Assembly: GCF_004346685.1 (NCBI RefSeq)
Contig: NZ_SMCO01000025.1
Coordinates: 1-44,613, forward strand
From: Sulfurirhabdus autotrophica
GTDB lineage: Bacteria; Pseudomonadota; Gammaproteobacteria; Burkholderiales; SMCO01
Direction: 5' to 3'
DNA length: 44,613 bases
The position numbers were made by a program, and so were the translations under genes. Positions within the stretch are counted from its first letter, which is position 1. Each line of letters starts with the position of its first letter. Of this stretch, positions 18,377-25,395 are shown one piece after another. The notes below the pieces were generated by a model. The model searched no databases. It had not been told where the DNA came from and worked only from the letters and a program-made list of their open reading frames with translations.

Positions 18377-18516
18377 CGGAGAATCCCTCCAACGTAAGCC
18401 GTATATCGGCTGTTACAGAAAGAAACGGTCCACCCGTTTCGCTAAAATGTGTTGCAATTACATAGGCGAATCCCGCCTGTGAATAAAGAATATATCAATT
18501 TACTAATGGATAGCAA
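18377..18516 (-). promoter_or_regulatory. nadA operon promoter and structured leader
   Basis: On the minus strand TTGCTA (18516-18511) and TATATT (18494-18489) are 16 bases apart. The roughly 105-nt leader that follows has four stem-loops in a row: GGCG-GGATT-CGCC (18478-18464), GAAACGG-GTGGA-CCGTTTC (18440-18422), AGCCG-ATATA-CGGCT (18411-18397) and GGAG-GGATT-CTCC (18390-18378). The last holds the ribosome site of nadA. The first and last share the same GGATT loop. The structures are visible; a regulatory function is inferred. I cannot match it to a known NAD riboswitch class. Confidence 0.5.
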
Positions 18517-18737
18517 GTATTTTTTAATACGTGCCATAAAATTATTTTAAGTAAAAAAATTGAAAATTGAAATGAGAAGTGTCACAAGTACTTAGCGTTC
18601 GCATTTATGAAGTGTGCTTATAATCCCTCATTTCTGTTGCTTAGATATAAAAGCATTATTTTGACTCTATGCTATAAATCAAATTGGGATTGTGGAGTTG
18701 ATGAAACTGTCAGTCAATCCCTGAGGAGGTGAGAAGT

Positions 18738-18971
18738 ATGTGTGATTCTATTGCTGACTTCATTGTGCATGTGGACGAATCGCTTGAAGATGAGGATATG
18801 CATAATCTGGAAACTGTTATTCGAATGAACGATGGCGTTATCAGTGTAGGTTCAAATGAAAAAACGTCCCATTTGTTGATGGTTCTTTATAACCCTGAGT
18901 TGAGTCGTGGTAGCCATATTCTGGGCAGTATCAAATCGCAAGGTTTGCACGCAGAGTTGGTTGGATTTTAA
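18738..18971 (+). CDS. Small protein with a heavy-metal-associated-like (HMA/ferredoxin) fold
   Basis: 77 aa. The ATG at 18738 has GAGGAGG eight bases ahead; an in-frame GTG at 18729 overlaps that site and is rejected. The sequence alternates like a beta-alpha-beta-beta-alpha-beta fold: DFIVHVDESL, DMHNLETVIRMNDGVISVGSN, SHLLMVLYNPEL, ILGSIKSQGLHAELVGF. The CxxC metal motif of true HMA proteins is missing; the only Cys is residue 2. It stands alone between the NAD and nitrate operons, divergent from nadA. Role unknown; metal handling or a small regulatory partner are guesses. Confidence 0.75.
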   Translation: MCDSIADFIVHVDESLEDEDMHNLETVIRMNDGVISVGSNEKTSHLLMVLYNPELSRGSHILGSIKSQGLHAELVGF

Positions 18972-19288
18972 TCATTTTGTTGTTTCAATCTGAATGGTTC
19001 TTTTGGTGTGCCGGGGATCCTTGATGTTACTGTCACGCTAGACAAGCGTTGGGAAAAATCTCTATTTACTTCAGGTTTCCGTTTCACAAATGACTGTTTT
19101 CTGAATTTGTTTCTATGCCTTTTCAGGCAAATAAGCATAACTGAAAAATTGAATGATTTAACGGTAATGAGGTGTAATGATTACCGGGGTTTTAATTATT
19201 CGTATTAAAAAAGCGAACTATGAAAACCATAGTTCGCTTTTTTGTTTCCAGGGTTGCCGATGGTTTGTCTGGTTGCCAGTAAGATTGC
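18972..19288. other. Intergenic region after the small HMA-like gene
   Basis: No supported gene; short ORFs here have no ribosome site or similarity. The clear element is the terminator at 19207-19243, which closes both the forward small gene and the nitrate operon. Confidence 0.6.
19207..19243. terminator. Bidirectional terminator, 3' of nrtD
   Basis: Perfect 16-bp arms (AAAAAAGCGAACTATG / CATAGTTCGCTTTTTT) with a 5-base loop, T-runs on both strands. Confidence 0.93.
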
Positions 19289-20080
19289 TTATGCAGCGGG
19301 CCGCATTTGGCGGTGGTAAAGAAACTCAAGCACTGCGGACCGGTAGCCATGATAAGCAGAATCATTTGCCAAGGCCAGACGTTCGCGTGGGCGTGGAAGC
19401 GCTACCTCGAGAATTTCCCCGACCGTTGCTGCGGGACCATTGGTCATCATGACAATGCGGTCTGATAATAATACCGCTTCGTCAACATCATGGGTCACCA
19501 TAATAACTGTACTGTTGGTTTCAGCAGTTATTTTCATTAACTCATCCTGCAAATGTGCCCGAGTAAGGGCATCTAAAGCACCAAATGGCTCATCCATCAG
19601 CAATACCTTGGGCTGCATGGAAAGTGCGCGGGCAATACCAACACGTTGTTTCATTCCGCCGGAAATCTCTTGGGGGAGTTTCTGTTCGGCATGGGTGAGG
19701 CCAACCAGTTTAAGTGCATCATGAGTGCGTTGCTTCAAGCTGGTTTTGCTTTCTTTCTGTCCGAATACGCGCTCTACAGCAAGATAAACGTTTTCAAAGC
19801 AGGTCAGCCACGGCAGCAAAGAATGGTTTTGAAATACAACGCCACGCTCAGGGCCGGGGCCGGCTATTTCTCTACCTGCACAGAGCATCATGCCGCTACT
19901 TTGGGTGAGCAGGCCCGCTACTAAATTCAAGACAGTGGACTTGCCGCAACCTGAATGGCCAATAATGGAAATAAACTCTCCTTGAGTGATGCTGAGGTTG
20001 ACATCATTAAGCGCCACAAACGGTCCTTTTTTCGTTTCAAATACCATGTTGACGTTATCTAACTGGACATATTTTTCCAT
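19289..20080 (-). CDS. nrtD: Nitrate ABC transporter, ATP-binding protein
   Basis: 263 aa ATPase that powers uptake of nitrate (or nitrite/cyanate) with NrtA and NrtB. Walker [10 protein letters not shown] (41-49), signature EISGGMKQR, Walker B VLLMDEP, D-loop GALDALTR and the switch His in [14 protein letters not shown] are present. The [19 protein letters not shown]-loop region is typical of the NrtD/SsuB/TauB group; nitrate is assigned from the neighbours. There is no C-terminal NrtA-like extension, so it is NrtD rather than NrtC. Last gene of the operon, 48 bases after nrtB. Confidence 0.93.
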   Translation of the reverse strand: MEKYVQLDNVNMVFETKKGPFVALNDVNLSITQGEFISIIGHSGCGKSTVLNLVAGLLTQSSGMMLCAGREIAGPGPERGVVFQNHSLLPWLTCFENVYLAVERVFGQKESKTSLKQRTHDALKLVGLTHAEQKLPQEISGGMKQRVGIARALSMQPKVLLMDEPFGALDALTRAHLQDELMKITAETNSTVIMVTHDVDEAVLLSDRIVMMTNGPAATVGEILEVALPRPRERLALANDSAYHGYRSAVLEFLYHRQMRPAA

Positions 20081-20128
20081 GATTTTTCCTTTGATTTTTT
20101 AAGCTGGTGATGGCTTTAGCAGAAGCTT

Positions 20129-21022
20129 TCACTCGTAATTAAAACGTTTTGCCAGAAGTACCAGGAACTGTTCGAGCAGTAAACCAATAATGCCGACTAC
20201 GAAAATGGCAATAATGATGTGTTCTACATTCAGATTGTTCCATTCGTCCCAAACCCAGAATCCCAGGCCAATGCCGCCAGTAAGCATTTCAGCAGCTACG
20301 ATTACCAGCCAGGCAACGCCCATGGACAGGCGAACGCCGGTCATCATATACGGCAGGGTGGCAGGGAACAGAATTTTGGTGAAAATCTTCCATTCAGACA
20401 GATTCAGTACCTTGGCTACGTTCATGTAGTCCTGGGGGATACGTGATACGCCAGCTGAAGTGTTGATAATCATAGGCCAGATACTGGAAATGAAAATTAC
20501 CCAGATCGCCGCAGGGTTAGCTGCTTTGAATACCAGCAATCCGATAGGTAACCAGGCAAGTGGACTGACAGGTCTTAACAGGCTGATGACGGGAGCTAGC
20601 ATGTCATTTAAAAATTTGAATCTGCCAATCATGAATCCGAGAGGAATGCCAATAATTGCAGCCATGCCAAATCCAATCCCTACGCGCTGAAGTGAATGCA
20701 AAATATTCCAGCCGATACCCTGGTCATTTGGACCCTTATCGTAGAAAGGATCGCTGAAAAGCGATACTGCAGAAGTCCATGTTTTCATTGGGCCCGGAAG
20801 GTCAGGGCTGGTCATGGCAGTTAGTGACCAGATGCCAATTAATAAGGCAATGCCAATAATAGGCGGCACGATCCATTTAAGGAATGTGGTCAATGGTTCA
20901 ACAATCTTGATGCTGCTGGGCTGGGTGGCCTTTATTTCAGGCGTAGCATCCTTGATAGCGATCGTATCTTTAGAAGATTTAATCATGCGTAGACTCTCTT
21001 TCGTGATGCTGATTGCACTCAT
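20129..21022 (-). CDS. nrtB: Nitrate ABC transporter, permease
   Basis: 297 aa from ATG 21022, chosen for the AAGGA site; a 10-codon longer frame lacks one. The cytoplasmic N-terminus (1-45) is followed by about six membrane segments (near 49-68, 110-130, 140-165, 170-190, 225-250, 265-285). The EAA-like loop that docks the ATPase reads YMNVAKVLNLSEWKIFTKILFPATLPYMMTG. The segment after it, LSMGVAWLVIVAAEMLTGGIGLGFWVWDEWN, is typical of NrtB/CynX-type nitrate permeases. Works in the inner membrane with NrtD. Confidence 0.94.
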   Translation of the reverse strand: MSAISITKESLRMIKSSKDTIAIKDATPEIKATQPSSIKIVEPLTTFLKWIVPPIIGIALLIGIWSLTAMTSPDLPGPMKTWTSAVSLFSDPFYDKGPNDQGIGWNILHSLQRVGIGFGMAAIIGIPLGFMIGRFKFLNDMLAPVISLLRPVSPLAWLPIGLLVFKAANPAAIWVIFISSIWPMIINTSAGVSRIPQDYMNVAKVLNLSEWKIFTKILFPATLPYMMTGVRLSMGVAWLVIVAAEMLTGGIGLGFWVWDEWNNLNVEHIIIAIFVVGIIGLLLEQFLVLLAKRFNYE

Positions 21023-21078
21023 GGCGATATTCCTTATTGAAATGGGGGGCATTCAATATGTCACCCCCCAAATGACGG

Positions 21079-22365
21079 TTATGCTTTTATCTTGAAACTA
21101 TTTGCGTAGGCTTTCGGATTTTTACCGTCCCATACTGAGCCATCCATTAATTTACTGGTGCGCATGGCATCTTTTGGTACAGGTACTTTTGCCATAGTCG
21201 CGGCCTGCTTGTAGAGGTCGATCTGGTTGATCTTTTTGGCTACAGCCAGATAATCCGGATCTTCCTTCAATAAGCCCCAGCGCTTGTGCTGTGTGAGGAA
21301 CCACATGCCATCAGAAAGGTAAGGGAAGTTCACTGCACCATCACCATAAAACTTCATGTAGTTAGGGTCTTTCCATTTTTTACCGATTCCATTGTCGTAC
21401 TGGCCCAACATGCGGTCTTCGATCGAGTCAAAATCGGTGTTGACGTAAGATTTATCTTTGATAATGTCGGCCACTTTTGAGCGATTACTCATGGTATCAA
21501 TGTAGCGTGATGCCTCCAGAAGCGCAGCAACCATGGCGCGAGCAGTATTTGGATATTTCTGAACGAACTCTGCGGTGGTGCCCAGTACTTTTTCCGGATG
21601 ATCCGTCCAGATTTCCTGACTTGTAACAGCGGTGAAACCCACTTTATCGCGAATAGCACGGGCATTCCATGGTTCACCTACGCAGAAACCGTCCATATTG
21701 CCGACGCGCATGTTGGCAATCATTTGTGGTGGTGGTACGGTGATGTTTTTTACTTCGGTAAATGGATTAATGCCGTTTGCTGCGAGCCAATAATATAGCC
21801 ACATTGCATGGGTGCCTGTCGGGAAAGTCTGAGCGAAGGTGTATTCACGCGGCTCTTTCTTGATTTGAGCAGCAAGGCTGGCACCATCTTTTACCCCTTT
21901 TTCATACAGCTGGTTAGATAGGCTGATGGCCTGACCATTATTATTAATGCTCATGAGCACAGACATATCTTTTTTAGGTCCGCCTATTCCGAGTTGTACC
22001 CCGTAAATCAGGCCGTAAAGTACGTGAGACGCATCCAACTCGCCGTTAACCAGTTTGTCGCGAACGCCTGCCCAGGATGCTTCTTTACTGGGGACGATTT
22101 TGATACCGTATTTCTTGTCGAAACCCATGACTGATGCAATTACCACAGAAGCACAGTCAGTCAGAGGAATAAATCCGATTTTCACTTCGGTTTTTTCAGG
22201 CGCATCCGATCCGGCTGCCCAGGCTGCACTACGTACACCACCAGGAACCAGACCCATCAAAGCAGCAGCGCCAGTAAAAACCGCACTCTTCTTCATAAAG
22301 TCTCTACGACTGTCATTTAGAATTATTGAATCCTGCTTGTTATTGCATTTCTTATCTTCGCTCAT
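21079..22365 (-). CDS. nrtA: Nitrate ABC transporter, periplasmic binding protein (Tat-exported)
   Basis: 428 aa. A Tat signal is clear: SRRDFMKKS (twin Arg 20-21), hydrophobic AVFTGAAALMGLVPGG, AWA cleavage near 51. The mature protein is a CmpA/NrtA-type two-lobe binder (VKIGFIPLTDCASVVIA; VPPPQMIANMRVGNMDGFCVGEPWNARA; PEKVLGTTAEF; IDLYKQAATMAKVPVPKDAMRTSKLMDG). The export signal shows it is the transporter subunit, not the cytoplasmic sensor NasS, which is a homologue without one. GGAG lies 7 bases before the ATG. First gene of nrtABD, behind an ANTAR-controlled leader and a sigma-54 promoter. Confidence 0.95.
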   Translation of the reverse strand: MSEDKKCNNKQDSIILNDSRRDFMKKSAVFTGAAALMGLVPGGVRSAAWAAGSDAPEKTEVKIGFIPLTDCASVVIASVMGFDKKYGIKIVPSKEASWAGVRDKLVNGELDASHVLYGLIYGVQLGIGGPKKDMSVLMSINNNGQAISLSNQLYEKGVKDGASLAAQIKKEPREYTFAQTFPTGTHAMWLYYWLAANGINPFTEVKNITVPPPQMIANMRVGNMDGFCVGEPWNARAIRDKVGFTAVTSQEIWTDHPEKVLGTTAEFVQKYPNTARAMVAALLEASRYIDTMSNRSKVADIIKDKSYVNTDFDSIEDRMLGQYDNGIGKKWKDPNYMKFYGDGAVNFPYLSDGMWFLTQHKRWGLLKEDPDYLAVAKKINQIDLYKQAATMAKVPVPKDAMRTSKLMDGSVWDGKNPKAYANSFKIKA

Positions 22366-22393
22366 TTCATTCTCCGTACATTGCTAAAGCAAA

Positions 22394-22474
22394 TAAAAAA
22401 GGCGACCATCCACGCAGTATTTCTATGCATGAATGGACGCCTTTGTCCTGGTGAAACAAGCCGCCGTTGGCCTG
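22394..22474 (-). promoter_or_regulatory. ANTAR (NasT-type) antiterminator leader of the nitrate operon
   Basis: On the minus strand, hairpin P1 is CAGGCC-AACGGC-GGCTTG (22474-22457) and hairpin P2 is GGAC-AAAGGC-GTCC (22448-22435), 8 bases apart. Both have six-base loops with A at position 1 and G at position 4, the defining ANTAR target. The right half of P2 is also the left arm of a strong intrinsic terminator (AAAGGCG-TCCAT...ATGG-TCGCCTTTTTT, 22444-22394). So P2 and the terminator exclude each other: NasT bound to P1-P2 would let transcription continue into nrtA. Motif, spacing and overlap are seen; NasT as the binder is inferred from the gene next door. Confidence 0.9.
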
Positions 22475-22500
22475 TTATATTTGTTACTTAATTAACTTGT

Positions 22501-22517
22501 TAGCAACGAATATGCCA
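22501..22517 (-). promoter_or_regulatory. Sigma-54 promoter of the nrtABD operon
   Basis: TGGCATATTCGTTGCT on the minus strand has the GG and GC pairs exactly 10 bases apart (-24/-12), close to the TGGCAC-N5-TTGCW consensus. A start about 12 bases on (near 22491) would put ANTAR hairpin P1 at +17. This implies control by nitrogen status (NtrC). GGTGC/GCACC half-sites at 22618-22643 lie about 130-150 bases upstream but do not match the NtrC consensus spacing well. Confidence 0.72.
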
Positions 22518-22804
22518 GGTTGTGAATTTTTTTATTACTCATTTGAATATAAAAGAAAAATAGTGTGATAGTGGATTTTAGATGTGGTCAGGTATTTTTT
22601 TAATCGCGCCCTGTAATGGTGCGAAAGCATTCTTGTATGCACCTATTTAAACCAGATTTAGATTTTTAAAATGTTTGGTTGGATCTGGGGCTTGATTGAT
22701 GATTGTATTGCGGAAATTAAAGTGAAACCCTACGGCATGGCCGCAGCGCATAATTGTTTTAGTGAAATAACTGCAGATGTCAGGTATTTATTGAAGGGTA
22801 TTAA
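22518..22804. other. Region between nasT and the nitrate promoter
   Basis: No gene found. It probably holds enhancer sites for the sigma-54 promoter; the best candidates are the GGTGC...GCACC half-sites at 22618-22643 and GCGCC-N7-GGTGC just before. No clear terminator for nasT is seen. Confidence 0.45.
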
Positions 22805-23377
22805 CTAAGTCAGTAATTCAGATATGGCTATAATTTGTTGCGCTAACTCTGACATCTTCAGGCTGCGTTCCATGGACGTTTTACGCATAGCTTGAAAGGC
22901 ATCCTCTTCATTAAAATTGCGCTGTTTCATCAATATCCCCTTGGCGCGCTCTATGATTTTGCGTTCAGCCAATGTGGTATTCGCTTTATCTAACTGAAGT
23001 CGCATTGCCTGATAGGCTTCAAAACGAGAGATGGCAACATCCAGAATTGGTTTGATGCGGCTGGGGTCAAGGCCATTAACAATGTAGGAACTAACGCCTG
23101 CATGCAGCGCGGCCTTGATTTTGTCACTTTCCCCGTCGTGGGTAAACATGACAATGGGTCTGGGCTGATCTCTATGTACAGCGGCCAGATGCTCCAGTGT
23201 GTCACGGCTGGGGGATTCTGTATCAATGATAATCATGTCAGGTTGTGTTTCTGCGACGCGTTTAATCATGTCAAGGGCTGACGAAGATTCAAAAACCACT
23301 TCATTGCCTGCTTCACATAGCGCCTGTTTCAGCGTTAATGCACGCTCCATGTTTTCATCAATCAGCATTATGCGCAT
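22805..23377 (-). CDS. nasT: ANTAR-domain response regulator NasT (nitrate antitermination)
   Basis: 190 aa from ATG 23377; a TTG four codons earlier is less likely. The N-terminal receiver-like domain (1-120) has MRIMLIDENMERAL and the phosphorylatable Asp in DMIIIDTES. The C-terminal ANTAR domain (about 125-188) has the RNA-binding three-helix pattern LAERKIIERAKGILMKQRNFNEEDAFQAMRKTSM. NasT binds tandem hexaloop hairpins and prevents transcription termination when released by the nitrate sensor NasS. The target is visible in the nrtA leader about 330 bases downstream. No nasS lies beside it, unlike the usual nasS-nasT pair. Family and role are well supported. Confidence 0.93.
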   Translation of the reverse strand: MRIMLIDENMERALTLKQALCEAGNEVVFESSSALDMIKRVAETQPDMIIIDTESPSRDTLEHLAAVHRDQPRPIVMFTHDGESDKIKAALHAGVSSYIVNGLDPSRIKPILDVAISRFEAYQAMRLQLDKANTTLAERKIIERAKGILMKQRNFNEEDAFQAMRKTSMERSLKMSELAQQIIAISELLT

Positions 23378-23530
23378 TATAAAATCCAATACATTAATTT
23401 ATTATTAAAAGTATAAGCAAAGTTCATGCCTAAAAATAATATTTTGGGAATTATTTAAATGTCGGTATTTTTTACAACAATATCGATTGATTTGTGCTAA
23501 ATTCGATTAACTTTATGATATATAAAGAGA

Positions 23531-23926
23531 GTGCTTGTCTGGCGTGAATATTGCTTTATCTTTGGTAATACCAATAAATCGATAAAACTCACTATGTATT
23601 TCTTATCTGGCTTACTTGCAATTGTTATTTCGGCTTATAGCTATATGCTGGGCGTGGATAGCTTTGCGCTGGAAACCATCTCGATCACGATCGTGATCGC
23701 GCAATTATGTTTTGTTCTGTTTGCCTATCTGGCTATCGTATTTTTATTAAAGTCCCTGGAAAAAGAACGTATCTGGCCATGGAATTGGGGCGTTAAAAAA
23801 TTATGGGCAACCTTTGGAAAATCTGATGAACGTCGGAAAGGGGCGGACAGGAGGGTGAAGCAAGAAGTGCGCACACCCAAAAATGAAAGGCGAAGCGGAG
23901 ACCGTCGTTTTTTACATATGGCCTGA
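23531..23926 (+). CDS. Membrane protein of unknown function (131 aa)
   Basis: Two membrane segments (about 22-42 and 47-72, from ATG-proximal MYFLSGLLAIVISAYSYMLG and SITIVIAQLCFVLFAYLAIVFLL), then a cytoplasmic tail of 55 residues that is strongly basic and carries two similar motifs, ERRKGADRRV and NERRSGDRRF. Such RR-rich repeats occur at the ends of many proteobacterial proteins, but I cannot give them a function. Start is uncertain: the GTG at 23531 lies right behind a purine run; an ATG at 23594 is the alternative. It stands between nasT and a hypothetical gene. Confidence 0.65.
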   Translation: MLVWREYCFIFGNTNKSIKLTMYFLSGLLAIVISAYSYMLGVDSFALETISITIVIAQLCFVLFAYLAIVFLLKSLEKERIWPWNWGVKKLWATFGKSDERRKGADRRVKQEVRTPKNERRSGDRRFLHMA

Positions 23927-23969
23927 CTCTGACTGATTATTTACAGATTAGCATGGAACGGCTGTTTGC

Positions 23970-24383
23970 CTAATGAGTACGCTTCACCGGGACGATTGAA
24001 TCAGGATCCACATGCCAGTATTGGGCAATTTCAGTAGCACGACGTACATCTTCAGGATGGACGAAAACATGCATGCGACTATTGTGACTATCTGCCCATG
24101 TGCTAAAAGCTAGCCAGCGCCGGCCACAGGATTCCTCACCCAGATCAGTACTGACTTCAACAACGCCAAGAACCATTCCGTCATTGTTCTGATTTGAAGC
24201 GCAAATGTCGGGACGCATGTGGACATTCAGTACGGGGATGTTTAACTCCTCCGGTTCGTTATAACCTGCCAGGTCCTGTACAGCCAAATCATGATTGCCT
24301 TGCACTTCGAGCATATCGATAGCGTCTTTGAGTAACGCTTCGCGTTCACGCTGTATTGCATCGGGAAGGGTATGAATGTTCAT
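23970..24383 (-). CDS. Hypothetical protein (137 aa), possible nuclease-like fold
   Basis: The start ATG 24383 follows GGAGGTAG. Cytoplasmic, no signal. Residues 48-115 contain IPVLNVHMRPDICASN...VLGVVEVSTDLGEESCGRRWLAFSTW, where PD...EVS resembles the sparse PD-(D/E)xK nuclease pattern; this is weak. The C-terminal MHVFVHPEDVRRATEIAQYW could be a helix-rich end. No homologue recognised. It is transcribed alone, between convergent and divergent neighbours. Confidence 0.65.
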   Translation of the reverse strand: MNIHTLPDAIQREREALLKDAIDMLEVQGNHDLAVQDLAGYNEPEELNIPVLNVHMRPDICASNQNNDGMVLGVVEVSTDLGEESCGRRWLAFSTWADSHNSRMHVFVHPEDVRRATEIAQYWHVDPDSIVPVKRTH

Positions 24384-24470
24384 GATCTACCTCCAGTGAA
24401 ATATTTCGAGTAACCTATGCTTTGTTATAGCATATTAATTTTTCCCTAAGACCAAACTCAAACATTCATC

Positions 24471-25385
24471 GTGAACAAAAATCATTCCTCACTAAAGCTG
24501 GCTGTGCTGGCACTTTCAGTTTTAACAATGATTTGGGGGTATAACTGGGTCGTGATGAAAGAAGCACTGCGTTACTCCAGTCCGTTTGATTTTGCCGCAT
24601 TGCGTACACTGCTGGGCGCCGTCAGTTTATTTCTGGTTTTGCTTTGGCAAGGAAAATCGCTGCGTCCTCAAGGATTCTGGTGGATGTTGTTGCTCGGGTT
24701 GCTGCAAACGACTGGTTTCATTGGCATGACAATTTGGGCGCTTGAAAATGGTGGCGCGGGGAAGTCGGCGGTGCTTGCTTATATTATGCCTTTTTGGGTA
24801 CTGATACTGGCTTGGCCAATATTGGGAGAGCGCATCCGGGGGGCGCAATGGGCAGCAGTTATCATGGCATTTTCAGGTCTGGTTCTGGTGCTGGAACCAT
24901 GGGCATTGGGCGGTAGTTTTTTTAGCAAAGTACTGGCCGTATTGGCAGGGGTTTGTTGGGGTGTCAGTGCAATTGTGGTCAAAATTATGCGTGAGCGGGC
25001 CGAGTATGACCTGATTCTGCTGACAGCATGGCAGATGTTGCTTGGCGCCATACCATTGGTGATGATAGCTTTGACGTTTCCTGCCCAACCGGTGCAGTGG
25101 TCATCTTATTTTATCGGTGCCTTGTTATATAACGCCCTGTTTGGCACAGCGATTGGCTGGTTGCTCTGGCTATACAGCTTGCATAAATTGCCGGCAGGAA
25201 CCGCAAGTCTTGGTACACTGGCAACGCCAGTGGTCGGGGTGATGGCAGCGTGGGTGCAACTGGGGGAAAAGCCAGGGGTGTCGGAAGGATGGGGAATGAT
25301 ACTGATAGGTGCAGGATTATTCTTGCTGGTAATGTTAGGTATTCATCAGCATAAACGTGTTAATCCTGAAATGGCTCAGGAGTGA
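24471..25385 (+). CDS. EamA-family (DMT) transporter
   Basis: 304 aa with about ten membrane segments in two EamA repeats (residues 15-140 and 155-290), the RhaT/DMT drug-metabolite export layout. The first repeat starts SVLTMIWGYNWVVMKEALRYSSPFDFAALRTLLG and ends GAQWAAVIMAFSGLVLVLEP. The second has GVCWGVSAIVVKI and LPAGTASLGTLATPVVGVMAAWVQLGEKP. Such proteins export amino acids or other small metabolites; the substrate is unknown. GTG start with a weak ribosome site; it is divergent from the 137-aa gene. Inner membrane. Confidence 0.9.
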   Translation: MNKNHSSLKLAVLALSVLTMIWGYNWVVMKEALRYSSPFDFAALRTLLGAVSLFLVLLWQGKSLRPQGFWWMLLLGLLQTTGFIGMTIWALENGGAGKSAVLAYIMPFWVLILAWPILGERIRGAQWAAVIMAFSGLVLVLEPWALGGSFFSKVLAVLAGVCWGVSAIVVKIMRERAEYDLILLTAWQMLLGAIPLVMIALTFPAQPVQWSSYFIGALLYNALFGTAIGWLLWLYSLHKLPAGTASLGTLATPVVGVMAAWVQLGEKPGVSEGWGMILIGAGLFLLVMLGIHQHKRVNPEMAQE

Positions 25386-25395
25386 GGTTGGGTCA

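Noticed and set aside
18397-18478. Known NAD+ riboswitch (NAD-I or NAD-II) before nadA
   Set aside because: Hairpins are evident, but I could not match the conserved loops of those classes.
21079-22365. Calling this gene nasS, the nitrate sensor partner of NasT
   Set aside because: The twin-arginine signal with hydrophobic run and AWA cleavage site shows an exported protein; NasS is cytoplasmic and has no such signal. It is followed by nrtB and nrtD, so it is the transporter subunit.
22603-22643. NtrC enhancer sites
   Set aside because: GGTGC/GCACC half-sites are present, but orientation and spacing do not fit GCACC-N5-GGTGC well enough for a separate feature.
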